Shown piece by piece: positions 18,153 through 26,708 of a DNA stretch of 46,246 nucleotides; position 1 is the first letter of the stretch; each line of letters begins with the position of its first letter. Source of the DNA: Crocinitomicaceae bacterium (GTDB lineage: Bacteria; Bacteroidota; Bacteroidia; Flavobacteriales_D; Crocinitomicaceae). Position numbers and translations under genes: made by a program. Under the pieces are notes generated by a model. It ran no database searches. It was not told where the DNA came from and saw nothing but the letters and a program-made list of their open reading frames with translations. The DNA lies in NCBI GenBank assembly GCA_029251865.1, contig JAQXCN010000078.1, positions 1 through 46,246 on the forward strand, given 5' to 3'.

Positions 18153-19079
18153 ATGTTTGAGATGAAAGTATTAATCATTTTCTGTTTCTCGGTTTTTTTC
18201 GTGTTATCGCTTAATGCGCAGCATGCAAACTTCAATTCCCAAAGAAACTGGTCTCTTCATAAAAAAGAACTCCAAATTGGAATCGGTGCCACTCAATTCA
18301 ACGGTGATCTTGGTGGAGCAGAGGGAATAGGAAGAGATTACAGTCTCAAAGATATTGATTGGCCCTCAACTGGAGTGGCATTTTGGTTGGGTTACCGCCA
18401 AAGATTTCATCCTTACTTCGCTACAACAACGAGTTTTTGCGTCTTTAATTTGAAAGGTGACGATGCATTGTCGGAAGAGCCTTCACGAAACGCAAGGAAT
18501 CTTCATTTTAGGAGTCTCGGTATAGAAGTTCAACAAAGACTCGAATTCATATTCGCAGCAAACGAAAAATTTGGATCAACATTTAATCTTCCTGGTCAGT
18601 ATTCAAAGAAAAGCCGATCACAACAATATTATGTTTTTGGAGGGCTTGGATTATGCTATTTCAATCCCAAAGCTCAAAACGCAGATGGAGATTGGGTTGC
18701 ATTGAGGAATTTGAGAACGGAAAATCAAGATAAACCATATTCTCCGCTCACTTTTACAATCCCTATGGGTATTGGTTTCAGAATGGGCATTTCTAAAATG
18801 TGGCGTGTTGGTCTCGAATTAGCGTATGTAAAAACCTTTACAGATTACATGGATGATGTTAGTACCAATTATGCTGATCCATCCTTGTTATCGTCTGAAG
18901 GTGCTTATTTTTCAAACCCAGATTCTCCGTATACAATTGGGGATAAAAGAGGTGATCCAAATCAAAAAGATGCATACTATCATATGAATGTGGTATTCAC
19001 AAGAAACATAACCTATAAAGATTACGGGAGGCAGCGTTTTAAGAAGGACCTTAAAGGTATAGGTAAATATAAGGTTTAA
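18153..19079 (+). CDS. PorG-like outer-membrane barrel (DUF6089)
   Basis: 308 residues with a signal peptide (VLIIFCFSVFFVLSLNAQ). The body shows DUF6089/PorG marks: IGIGATQFNGDLGG near the start, the ARNLHFRSLGIEVQQRLE segment, YYVFGGLGLCYFNPKA, and the hallmark FTDYMDDVSTNYADP near the C-terminus. PorG of Porphyromonas gingivalis is an outer-membrane part of the T9SS; here the match is to the family, and several paralogues per genome are usual, so a T9SS role is likely but not certain. The genome clearly uses T9SS, since two cargo proteins lie in this window. ATG 18162, three codons in, is an alternative start. Confidence 0.82.
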   Translation: MFEMKVLIIFCFSVFFVLSLNAQHANFNSQRNWSLHKKELQIGIGATQFNGDLGGAEGIGRDYSLKDIDWPSTGVAFWLGYRQRFHPYFATTTSFCVFNLKGDDALSEEPSRNARNLHFRSLGIEVQQRLEFIFAANEKFGSTFNLPGQYSKKSRSQQYYVFGGLGLCYFNPKAQNADGDWVALRNLRTENQDKPYSPLTFTIPMGIGFRMGISKMWRVGLELAYVKTFTDYMDDVSTNYADPSLLSSEGAYFSNPDSPYTIGDKRGDPNQKDAYYHMNVVFTRNITYKDYGRQRFKKDLKGIGKYKV

Positions 19080-19099
19080 CCAGTTTCAATTTTATTGAT

Positions 19100-19124
19100 A
19101 AGCGAGTTTTCACTCGCTTTTTTT
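19100..19124 (+). terminator. Rho-independent terminator after the PorG-like gene
   Basis: AAGCGAG-TTTTCA-CTCGCTT: a perfect 7-bp stem with a 6-nt loop followed by a 7-T run, 20 nt after the PorG-like stop. It also shows that a TTG at 19095 cannot be the pyrD start. Confidence 0.9.
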
Positions 19125-19125
19125 A

Positions 19126-19133
19126 TACCTTTA
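19126..19133 (+). promoter_or_regulatory. Possible pyrD -7 box TACCTTTA
   Basis: One mismatch to TAnnTTTG, ending 3 nt before the pyrD ATG 19137 and just after a terminator, where a promoter must exist. No -33 TTG at the normal distance. Tentative. Confidence 0.3.
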
Positions 19134-19136
19134 CAT

Positions 19137-20180
19137 ATGTACTATTTATTAAGGAAAATACTCTTTTCTTTCGACCCTGAAAAGGTGCATTATTTCACAA
19201 TGGATTCCTTATCCTTGCTTCTGAAAACCGCACCTCTGAGACGTCTCTTTAAGGCATTATTTGTAGTTAATGACCCTGTTTTAGAGACTGAAATTTTCGG
19301 CCTTAAATTTAAAAACCCCGTAGGTCTTGCAGCTGGATTCGATAAAAATGCAAAATACATTAACGAATTGTCATATTGTGGTTTTGGGTTTATTGAAGTG
19401 GGAACATTAACACCGCGGCCTCAGGATGGTAATCCCAAAAAACGTCTTTTTCGGCTTAAAGAAGATCACGGAATAATAAATAGAATGGGTTTCAATAATG
19501 AAGGTGTTGAAATGGCGATCGAGCATCTAAAAAAAGCAAGAGAAAATGGTGTTTTAGTCGGTGGAAACATCGGTAAAAATAAAACTACACCGAATGAAGA
19601 TGCTGTTAATGATTATTTGGAATGTTTTGAAAGTCTGTTTGCCTATGTTGATTATTTTGTGGTGAATGTTTCTTCTCCAAACACGCCAAATCTAAGAGCT
19701 CTTCAGGAAAAAAAGCCTTTAGAAAAACTCTTGAAGACCTTAGTTTCCAGGAATCAGAGCTACAACGAGCCGAAGCCAATATTATTAAAAATCGCACCAG
19801 ATCTTTCTAATCATCAACTCGATGATATTATCTCGTTGTTTTCAACTACGAAAATTGATGGTATAATTGCTACAAATACAACAATATCTCGCGAGGATCT
19901 TAAAACAGATACTAAAAAAGTTGAAAACATTGGAGCAGGTGGCCTATCTGGTATTCCCGTTCAAGAAAGGTCTACAGCGGTGATTCAATATATTTCTGAT
20001 CATTCGAATGGATCAATTCCTATAATTGGCGTTGGTGGTATACATTCAGCTCAATCTGCGATTGAAAAACTTCAAGCAGGAGCCTCTTTGGTTCAACTCT
20101 ATACTGGATTTGTATATGAAGGTCCAGCTGCTGTTAAGCGTATCAATAAAGCAATAATTCAACACCGAAAAAATGTCTGA
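19137..20180 (+). CDS. pyrD: Dihydroorotate dehydrogenase (quinone), class 2
   Basis: 347 residues from ATG 19137. It oxidises dihydroorotate to orotate in pyrimidine synthesis, passing electrons through FMN to membrane quinone (here menaquinone). The N-terminal amphipathic helices ([20 protein letters not shown]) are the class 2 membrane-binding, quinone-tunnel extension. Also visible: [46 protein letters not shown] with the class 2 catalytic Ser (179/180), and the FMN-phosphate region IPIIGVGGI with ASLVQLYTG. Its end overlaps the next gene by 8 nt. Confidence 0.97.
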   Translation: MYYLLRKILFSFDPEKVHYFTMDSLSLLLKTAPLRRLFKALFVVNDPVLETEIFGLKFKNPVGLAAGFDKNAKYINELSYCGFGFIEVGTLTPRPQDGNPKKRLFRLKEDHGIINRMGFNNEGVEMAIEHLKKARENGVLVGGNIGKNKTTPNEDAVNDYLECFESLFAYVDYFVVNVSSPNTPNLRALQEKKPLEKLLKTLVSRNQSYNEPKPILLKIAPDLSNHQLDDIISLFSTTKIDGIIATNTTISREDLKTDTKKVENIGAGGLSGIPVQERSTAVIQYISDHSNGSIPIIGVGGIHSAQSAIEKLQAGASLVQLYTGFVYEGPAAVKRINKAIIQHRKNV

Positions 20181-21042
20181 ATCATCGCTGAAGCTAATTG
20201 AATGTCCAAGAGATGGAATGCAGGGTTTGCATACTTTTATACCCACTGAATTAAAGGTGTCCTATATTAATCTTCTTTTGAAGTGCGGGTTTGACACATT
20301 GGATATGGGGAGCTTTGTTTCCCCAAAAATCATTCCTCAACTAAATGATACAGCGGAGGTTTTAAATAAAATAGATGTCGATTCTGATACAAAACTATTA
20401 ACTATTGTTGCGAATCGAAAGGGAGCAACAGAAGCTATCAAATTTGATAGTATTAATTACTTGGGTTATCCTTTTTCTATTTCTGAAACGTTTCAGCAAA
20501 GAAATATCAACAAGAGCATAGATGAATCTATGATTTTACTTGATGAGCTTTACAATCTTGTTGTTCCTAAATCGAAGGAATTGGTATTGTATTTGTCTAT
20601 GGGATTCGGAAATCCATACGGCGATACTTGGTCTGAAGACTTGGTTGAGACATGGGTAGGTAAATTAAACGCCAATTTCTCACCTTCAATCATTGCCATA
20701 TCTGATACCGTAGGATGTGCCTCTCCATCTCAAGTAGAGCAGCTGTTTAAAAGACTGAATAAATCCTTTCCTGAAATTGAATTCGGCGCACATTTGCATG
20801 TGCTTCCTCATAATGTAGATGCATTGTCTTCAGCGGCATTTAAAGGAGGGTGTAGAAGGTTTGACAGTGTTATTAAAGGCTATGGAGGATGTCCTATGGC
20901 AGAGGATGATCTAACAGGAAATATGCCTACAGAGTTATTGTTGGAATGGATGAATAATAATAAATTAGTTCATAATATAGATAGAAGTGCTTTTAATAGT
21001 GCTTTAGAATTATCCGTTAAGGTATTTCAATCAAATTCATAG
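20173..21042 (+). CDS. Hydroxymethylglutaryl-CoA lyase family protein
   Basis: 289 residues. The family cleaves 3-hydroxy-3-methylglutaryl-CoA to acetoacetate and acetyl-CoA in leucine breakdown, with a divalent metal. Visible: ECPRDGMQG near the start (Arg13, Asp14), [25 protein letters not shown] with metal ligands His207 and His209, and [19 protein letters not shown] with the catalytic-loop Cys240. The loop differs from the common GCPxAxGASGNxATED, so another pyruvate-type acyl substrate is possible. It overlaps pyrD by 8 nt. The neighbours give no catabolic context, although this genome also has methylmalonyl-CoA mutase, used in branched-chain amino acid breakdown. Confidence 0.87.
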   Translation: MSESSLKLIECPRDGMQGLHTFIPTELKVSYINLLLKCGFDTLDMGSFVSPKIIPQLNDTAEVLNKIDVDSDTKLLTIVANRKGATEAIKFDSINYLGYPFSISETFQQRNINKSIDESMILLDELYNLVVPKSKELVLYLSMGFGNPYGDTWSEDLVETWVGKLNANFSPSIIAISDTVGCASPSQVEQLFKRLNKSFPEIEFGAHLHVLPHNVDALSSAAFKGGCRRFDSVIKGYGGCPMAEDDLTGNMPTELLLEWMNNNKLVHNIDRSAFNSALELSVKVFQSNS

Positions 21043-21045
21043 TTT

Positions 21046-21678
21046 ATGCTCATCCTACGAAATGCTTTCTTACTTCTTTTATTTTTTGTCTTGTTGAATT
21101 GTGGAGGAGAAGAAAAAGTTAAAAGAAATGTACCTGTCAAGGAAAAAGAATTGGTCGTGAAACAGGACTCAGTTCAGCAAATTAATATTAGTGATATTTT
21201 ATTTACAGAGTTGGCTATGTTTCCAGAACAAGTCAATGCTGACTCTGAGCTTATGGATACGTTATTTTTACCGATTCATCAAAACTTGAATGACGGGTTC
21301 GTCTTATTTTGTAAATTCAAGGCAGGAAATAAAACATTTATTTTCGATAGAAACATTGAAGGCAAATTAATGCAAATCAATGCCTTCAATGCTGCATTTG
21401 TATTTAAAGACACCACGTCTGTTGATTACCCAGATATTATGCTGCGCTTTAAAGAGGGTTACTCCTTGAACGAGACCTACTATTACAACTGTTGGTTCTC
21501 CTACGATATAAAACTTTCAAGGTACACTTTTGACAATTGTTTCTCCATCAATTTAGAGGACAAGAGTAAAGATTACCAGCGAGATGTATATAATTCCGAA
21601 ACTGCCTCATCAGAAATAAAAGATGAGACCGATAATGATGTTCTTAGGATTCTTGAAGACAATGGCTATCTAAATTAG
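21046..21678 (+). CDS. Lipoprotein of unknown function
   Basis: 210 residues. A type II signal peptide ends in the lipobox LLNC with Cys19, followed by GGEEKVK, so the protein is lipidated and probably faces the periplasm. The remainder has alternating beta-strand-like stretches and a negatively charged C-terminus. I recognise no family. It starts 3 nt after the HMG-CoA lyase-like gene and overlaps the convergent TIGR02757 gene by 4 bp. Confidence 0.75.
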   Translation: MLILRNAFLLLLFFVLLNCGGEEKVKRNVPVKEKELVVKQDSVQQINISDILFTELAMFPEQVNADSELMDTLFLPIHQNLNDGFVLFCKFKAGNKTFIFDRNIEGKLMQINAFNAAFVFKDTTSVDYPDIMLRFKEGYSLNETYYYNCWFSYDIKLSRYTFDNCFSINLEDKSKDYQRDVYNSETASSEIKDETDNDVLRILEDNGYLN

Positions 21679-22430
21679 AGTTCTTTGTTGACGCCAACAC
21701 CAAACAATGCAAAATCGTATTTAGCAGGGTCTTCCGCATCTAAACCCCTTAATTTACCAATAAGCTCCTCATTCGTCTTCCAATCATTTTGTTTTCGCTC
21801 TATGAGTCCTAGATTTCTCGCGACATTTCCGGTGTGAACATCAAGTGGAATATATAACTCACTTTGCGATATATCTGTCCATAAGCCGAAATCTACGCCC
21901 TTTTTATTACTTCGCACCATCCAGCGTAGAAACATGACAAGTCTTTTACAGGCTGAATTTTTAAGTGGATTTGAAATGTGCTTTTCACTTCTAGATTGGT
22001 GTGTGGTTTTTAGGAAAACAGATCTAAAGTTTACGATGCGGGACTTAAGATTAGCTTCTGTCGGATACATATTAAATGCGCCCTCGAGACCTTCATGATT
22101 TTGATATAAGTTTTTAAGACTATTACAAAAAAAGTTTAGATCAATACCGTTAAAAGTTCGATGAACAAAAGGGAGGGCTTTTGATTCTTTATAATTAATA
22201 ATGAATTCGTGTGGATCATTTCCAAATAAATCCATTAATCGTTCACCACTATTAAGTATACTAAGTCTATTACCCCATGCTATTGTGGCTAGAAGGAAAG
22301 CTGAAATTTCTATATCTTCTTTCTTACTAAACCGATGGGGAATACGTATTGGATCCTGATCAATAAAACTCGGGTTTTCGTATTGATTTGCCTTGAAATC
22401 AAGGTATTCTTTGAGTTCCGATTGGTTCAT
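21675..22430 (-). CDS. TIGR02757 family protein
   Basis: 251 residues. It carries the family marks: DPIRIPHRFSKKEDIEIS, ATIAWGNR, FLRWMVRSNKKGVDFGLW, IPLDVHTGNVARNLGL and the end AEDPAKYDFALFGVGVNKEL. The LDVHT-ARNLGL and YDFALFGVG segments resemble the helix-hairpin-helix DNA glycosylase fold, so DNA repair has been suggested for such proteins, but no activity is established. It is the last gene of the menB-pepD-ribBA-lolD operon, abutting lolD with no gap. Confidence 0.88.
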   Translation of the reverse strand: MNQSELKEYLDFKANQYENPSFIDQDPIRIPHRFSKKEDIEISAFLLATIAWGNRLSILNSGERLMDLFGNDPHEFIINYKESKALPFVHRTFNGIDLNFFCNSLKNLYQNHEGLEGAFNMYPTEANLKSRIVNFRSVFLKTTHQSRSEKHISNPLKNSACKRLVMFLRWMVRSNKKGVDFGLWTDISQSELYIPLDVHTGNVARNLGLIERKQNDWKTNEELIGKLRGLDAEDPAKYDFALFGVGVNKEL

Positions 22431-23087
22431 TTAATCGATGAATTTCCCATCCATCATTGTGAGTGATCTATCAGCCATTTTAGCTAAATCTTTGTTGTGG
22501 GTTACAATCACAAAAGTTTGATTGAACTCCTCTCTTAGTTGAAAAAAAAGTTCGTGTAACTCATGAGAATTCTTGGTATCTAGATTACCAGATGGTTCAT
22601 CTCCAAAAATAATTTTTGGTCCGTTAAATAGAGCTCGACAGACTGCTGCCCGTTGTTGTTCACCGCCAGAAAGTTCTGAAGGTTTGTGATTGATACGATC
22701 TTTAAGACCTATTTTTTCAAGGAGCATAATAGCTCTTTCTTTAGCTTCTTTTTTTGCATCACCTCTAATTAATCCTGGGAGCATGACGTTTTCGTAGGCT
22801 GTAAATTCAGGTAATAATTGATGAAATTGAAATATAAAACCAATTTCTTTATTTCTGAATGCCGAAAGTCCATTCTTTTTTAGTTCAAAAGGATTTACCC
22901 CATTCATTTTAAGCGTTCCTGAACTTGGTTGGTCTAATGTTCCTAGTATTTGAAGTAAAGTTGTTTTTCCTGCACCAGAGGAACCAACAATAGAGACAAT
23001 TTCTTTTTGTGATACTGAAAAGTTGACGCCATCTAGTATGGTCAAATCACCGTATTTTTTAGTTATGTCCTTAGCTTCAAGAATCAT
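22431..23087 (-). CDS. lolD: LolD-type ABC transporter ATPase
   Basis: 218 residues with all ABC motifs in order: Walker [11 protein letters not shown]-loop [12 protein letters not shown], signature [11 protein letters not shown], Walker [13 protein letters not shown] and H-loop VTHNKD. The [15 protein letters not shown] stretch and short length match LolD/MacB-type ATPases. LolD drives release of outer-membrane lipoproteins from the inner membrane with LolCE. The permease is not in the window, so the Lol assignment rests on sequence; a general MacB-type role is the alternative. The start overlaps the ribBA stop (ATGA). Confidence 0.88.
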   Translation of the reverse strand: MILEAKDITKKYGDLTILDGVNFSVSQKEIVSIVGSSGAGKTTLLQILGTLDQPSSGTLKMNGVNPFELKKNGLSAFRNKEIGFIFQFHQLLPEFTAYENVMLPGLIRGDAKKEAKERAIMLLEKIGLKDRINHKPSELSGGEQQRAAVCRALFNGPKIIFGDEPSGNLDTKNSHELHELFFQLREEFNQTFVIVTHNKDLAKMADRSLTMMDGKFID

Positions 23088-24298
23088 TTTTTGAGTTTCA
23101 ATTGATGCCCCATTTTATCTCTTTTCGTTTTGAGATATTCCTCGTTATGTTCGTTGCTTTCTATTTCTAGTGCTACATTTTCAACAATTTCTAGTCCATA
23201 GCCTACAAGTCCAGTTCGCTTTTTAGGATTATTAGACATCAATCTAATCTTAGTCACATCTAACGCTCTTAAAATTTGAGCACCAATACCATAGTCTCTT
23301 TGATCAGGTTTAAAACCAAGCTTTACGTTCGCGTCAAATGTATCAAAACCTTCTTCTTGTAATTTGTATGCCTTCAGCTTATTTACAAGACCGATTCCTC
23401 TACCTTCTTGATTCATGTATACAATAACACCTTTGCCTTCTTTCTCAATCATTTGCATAGCTGTATTTAATTGTGGTCCACAATCACATCTGCAGGAACC
23501 AAAAATATCACCTGTAATGCAAGAGGAGTGGACCCTAACAAGGACCGGTTCGTCCTGTTTCCATTCACCTTTTACCAATGCAAGATGGTCTTGATCGTTA
23601 CTCGTGTCTTTGAAGGCATGAAGCTGGAATTCACCAAGCTCTGTCGGCATTTTCACATCAACAGTCCTTTCTATCAAAGACTCATTTCTCATGCGATATT
23701 TTATAAGGTCTTCAATTGAGATGATTTTTAAATCAAATTTATCTGCGATTTCAATGAGCTGTGGTAATCTAGCCATCGTTCCGTCTTCGTTAAGAATTTC
23801 GACAATCACTCCTGCTTCTTCATAGCCTGCTAGCCTCGAAAGATCTACTGCAGCCTCTGTATGACCTGCTCTTCTCAATACACCACCATTTCTTGCCCGA
23901 AGCGGGAAAATATGTCCAGGTTTACCGAGTTCCTCAGGTCTAGTTTTAGGATCAATCATGGCTAAAACAGTTTTTGAACGATCACTAGCACTTATTCCCG
24001 TTGTACAGCCGTGGCCTACAAGATCAATACTGATTGTAAATGGCGTTTCGTAAGCCGCTGAGTTATTTTTAACCATGAGCTCCAAGCCTAGTTTATCGCA
24101 TCGGTCTGAACTGATTGGAGCACAAATAAGCCCTCTTCCATGGGTTGCCATAAAGTTTATGACTTCTGGTGTTGCATTGCGAGCTGCTGTAAGAAAATCA
24201 CCTTCATTTTCACGGTTTTCATCATCCACAACGATTATAACGCTACCATTCTTAATGGCTTCAACAGCTTCTTCAATCGTATTTAGTTTTAATTCCAT
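23084..24298 (-). CDS. ribBA: Bifunctional DHBP synthase / GTP cyclohydrolase II
   Basis: 404 residues, a fusion of two riboflavin-pathway enzymes. Residues 1-200 are 3,4-dihydroxy-2-butanone-4-phosphate synthase ([30 protein letters not shown]). Residues 205-404 are GTP cyclohydrolase II ([12 protein letters not shown], zinc cysteines in [41 protein letters not shown]). Together they make the two precursors of lumazine from ribulose-5-phosphate and GTP. Both halves look intact. The 24-nt gap to pepD leaves no room for an FMN riboswitch but holds a perfect inverted repeat. Confidence 0.97.
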   Translation of the reverse strand: MELKLNTIEEAVEAIKNGSVIIVVDDENRENEGDFLTAARNATPEVINFMATHGRGLICAPISSDRCDKLGLELMVKNNSAAYETPFTISIDLVGHGCTTGISASDRSKTVLAMIDPKTRPEELGKPGHIFPLRARNGGVLRRAGHTEAAVDLSRLAGYEEAGVIVEILNEDGTMARLPQLIEIADKFDLKIISIEDLIKYRMRNESLIERTVDVKMPTELGEFQLHAFKDTSNDQDHLALVKGEWKQDEPVLVRVHSSCITGDIFGSCRCDCGPQLNTAMQMIEKEGKGVIVYMNQEGRGIGLVNKLKAYKLQEEGFDTFDANVKLGFKPDQRDYGIGAQILRALDVTKIRLMSNNPKKRTGLVGYGLEIVENVALEIESNEHNEEYLKTKRDKMGHQLKLKK

Positions 24299-24301
24299 GG
24301 T

Positions 24302-24322
24302 ATTTAAAATCTAATTTTAAAT
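24302..24322. repeat. AT-only inverted repeat filling the pepD-ribBA gap
   Basis: ATTTAAAAT-CTA-ATTTTAAAT: perfect 9-bp arms around 3 nt, occupying nearly the whole gap between the pepD stop and the ribBA start. It could be a weak RNA hairpin or a protein site; it has no GC pairs or T-run, so termination is unlikely. Confidence 0.5.
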
Positions 24323-25774
24323 TTATTTAACGGGTATTGCTTTGAGCGTTTCAATGTAATATCTCCAAAATTTTTGAACAGATGAAATTTGAACTTTCTC
24401 GTCTGGTGAATGTGCAGCTCTAATATTTGGTCCAAATGAAATCATGTCAACGTCTGGCAAGTGAGTTCCTAAAATACCACATTCCAAACCGGCATGACAT
24501 GCTTTTACTTGAGGGTTTTCGTTAAAGAGTTTCTTGTATAAATCTTCCATTATCGTCAAGATATCTGAATTGGGATTTGGTTCCCATCCCGGATAATCGC
24601 CTGATTGTGCAACGGCGCAACCCATATTTTCAAATGCACTTTTAATGGTCATAGCAATCTCGTCTTTTGTCGATTCGACGCTACTTCTTTGTAATGATTG
24701 TGTAACGAAAACACCTTCGCTTATTAGAACTCTTGCAAGGCTAGAAGAAGTTTCAACCAATCCTTTAATGTCCGGGCTCATTCTGTATACGCCATTGTGT
24801 AGTGAACAAAGCGTATTTAAAATCTTTTTGCTATCCAACTCAGAGACTACATTTCCTTCATTAGCGATTTTAGAAATTTCAATTGAAATATTCCCTTCGA
24901 TACTTTTATATTCTGAGACTAAGACTTGTTTCTGAATGTTAAACTCATTTTGTATTTGTGATAATTCACCTGCTGTGCTAAATGAAGCAGTTGCTTCTCT
25001 CGGAATGGCGTTTCGTAATCCACCGCCATCAAAGTCATTAATGTAAATTGTATTTTTTTGTGAAAGGTTCCAAAGTATTCTTGCCATCCACTTATTTGCA
25101 TTTCCTCTTCCTGAATCAATATCCATACCTGAATGACCACCGAGTAAACCTTTAATTTCTATTCTAAAACTCGTTGCATTTTTTGGCGCCTCAACTTTTT
25201 CATAGTTGTATGTGGTGTTGGTGTCAATACCTCCGGCACATCCAATAGAAAGTTCGTCATCATCTTCAGTATCTAGGTTTAAGAGTATATCACCTTGGAA
25301 TAAACTTCCGTCCATCTCTTTAGCCCCGGTCATACCTGTTTCTTCATCAATTGTGAATAAAGCCTCAATTGGGGGATGCTCAATGTCATTAGAAGAAAGT
25401 GTCGCCATTATTGTTGCCACACCTATGCCATTGTCGGCGCCGAGTGTTGTTCCTTCCGCATCAATCCAATCTCCTTGAACCCGCATTTTTATGCCTTCCT
25501 TGTCAAAATCAAATATGGTGTCTCCGTTTTTCTGGTGAACCATGTCTAAATGAGACTGAAGAATAACCTTTTTACGGTTTTCCATACCCGGACTTGCTGG
25601 TTTTTTAATTACAACGTTTCCAATCTCGTCTTTGATGGTTTCTAAATTTAATTCTCTTCCAAAATTCATCATGAATTCTATGACGCGCTCTTCTTTCTTA
25701 GAAGGTCTAGGAACAGCATTTAAATCTGCAAAGTGATTCCAAAGTGATTTGGGTTCTTGATTTCTAACTGACAT
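24323..25774 (-). CDS. pepD: Aminoacyl-histidine dipeptidase (M20 family, PepD)
   Basis: 483 residues, the full length of the family. This zinc enzyme hydrolyses Xaa-His and other dipeptides in the cytoplasm. Motifs: SHLDMVHQK with metal His and the neighbouring Asp, LGADNGIGVAT with the bridging Asp, TIDEETGMTGA with the catalytic Glu pair, LNLDTEDDD, GLLGGHSGMDI of the lid domain, HAGLECGILG, and the C-terminal IRAAHSPDEKV. It lies 2 nt after menB and 24 nt before ribBA in a five-gene operon of unrelated core functions. Confidence 0.95.
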   Translation of the reverse strand: MSVRNQEPKSLWNHFADLNAVPRPSKKEERVIEFMMNFGRELNLETIKDEIGNVVIKKPASPGMENRKKVILQSHLDMVHQKNGDTIFDFDKEGIKMRVQGDWIDAEGTTLGADNGIGVATIMATLSSNDIEHPPIEALFTIDEETGMTGAKEMDGSLFQGDILLNLDTEDDDELSIGCAGGIDTNTTYNYEKVEAPKNATSFRIEIKGLLGGHSGMDIDSGRGNANKWMARILWNLSQKNTIYINDFDGGGLRNAIPREATASFSTAGELSQIQNEFNIQKQVLVSEYKSIEGNISIEISKIANEGNVVSELDSKKILNTLCSLHNGVYRMSPDIKGLVETSSSLARVLISEGVFVTQSLQRSSVESTKDEIAMTIKSAFENMGCAVAQSGDYPGWEPNPNSDILTIMEDLYKKLFNENPQVKACHAGLECGILGTHLPDVDMISFGPNIRAAHSPDEKVQISSVQKFWRYYIETLKAIPVK

Positions 25775-25776
25775 TA

Positions 25777-26619
25777 TTAAGGGAATTTAGGATATTGTTT
25801 AAAATTAGGATCTCTTTTCTCAAGGAATGCATTTCTTCCTTCAACAGCTTCATCGGTCATATAAGCGAGACGAGTTGCTTCCCCTGCAAATACTTGTTGC
25901 CCGACTAATCCATCATCAATAAGATTAAAAGCAAATTTAGACATCTTAATGGCAGTTGGACTCTTTTTTAGGATTTCTTGTCCCCACTCAAATGCCGTTT
26001 GCTCCAATTCATCATGGGGGACAACTTTGTTCACCATACCCATCTCATATGCTTCCTGAGCTGAATAACTAGCACCTAGGAAAAAAATTTCTCTCGCACG
26101 CTTTTGACCAACTTGTTTTGCAAGGTAAGCAGATCCAAAACCTCCATCAAAACTAGCAACATCAACATCAGTTTGCTTGAAAATAGCATGTTCTTGAGAG
26201 GCTAAGGTTAAATCACAAACAACATGAAGACTATGTCCACCACCAACAGCCCAACCTGGTACTACGGCAATCACTACTTTGTTCATAAAACGAATTTGTC
26301 TTTGAACATCTAGAATGTTGAATTTACTGACGCCATCGGTTCCTTTGTAACCCCGAGGAGCTCTAACACGCTGGTCGCCTCCCGAACAAAATGCCCAACC
26401 ACTATCTTTTGGAGATGGACCTTCTCCGGAAATTAAAACAACGCCTATTTCTTGACTTTCGTGACAAATAATTAGTGCATCCAACATTTCATCGACTGTT
26501 TTTGGACGAAAAGCATTTCTTACTTCTGGTCTATTGAATGCAATACGTGCAACACCATCGGAATACTTGAAGGTAATGTCTTCATAAGATTTAATTGAGG
26601 TCCAATTTATTTCTGTCAT
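25777..26619 (-). CDS. menB: 1,4-Dihydroxy-2-naphthoyl-CoA synthase, MenB
   Basis: 280 residues. It closes the naphthalene ring of menaquinone from o-succinylbenzoyl-CoA. Crotonase-fold marks: FNRPEVRNAFRPKT, WAFCSGGDQRVR, VVPGWAVGGGHSLHVVCDLTLAS, SFDGGFGSAYLA, GMVNKVVPHDELE and the terminal EGRNAFLEKRDPNF. The segment IFKQTDVDVASFDGG has Asp after QT, as in the bicarbonate-independent type II enzymes, where type I enzymes have Gly and need bicarbonate. Menaquinone fits a Bacteroidota host and the quinone-dependent PyrD nearby. It is the first gene of its operon, with a TATTTTTG box 17 nt before the ATG. Confidence 0.96.
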   Translation of the reverse strand: MTEINWTSIKSYEDITFKYSDGVARIAFNRPEVRNAFRPKTVDEMLDALIICHESQEIGVVLISGEGPSPKDSGWAFCSGGDQRVRAPRGYKGTDGVSKFNILDVQRQIRFMNKVVIAVVPGWAVGGGHSLHVVCDLTLASQEHAIFKQTDVDVASFDGGFGSAYLAKQVGQKRAREIFFLGASYSAQEAYEMGMVNKVVPHDELEQTAFEWGQEILKKSPTAIKMSKFAFNLIDDGLVGQQVFAGEATRLAYMTDEAVEGRNAFLEKRDPNFKQYPKFP

Positions 26620-26636
26620 AGCGAGTGTCGTTTATG

Positions 26637-26644
26637 CAAAAATA
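26637..26644 (-). promoter_or_regulatory. -7 box TATTTTTG of the menB operon
   Basis: Full match to TAnnTTTG on the minus strand, followed by CAT and 17 nt before the menB ATG. No -33 TTG is evident. The next gene upstream, GH20, is on the same strand and ends 65 nt before the box. Confidence 0.5.
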
Positions 26645-26708
26645 ACAACATCAAAGGAAAGGAAAGGTTTAAAATGATGTTTTGTTTTTTCAATCAAAAA
26701 TGGGAATT

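Noticed and set aside
19095-19136. TTG start of pyrD at 19095
   Set aside because: It lies upstream of and through a rho-independent terminator hairpin; ATG 19137 gives the normal class 2 N-terminus.
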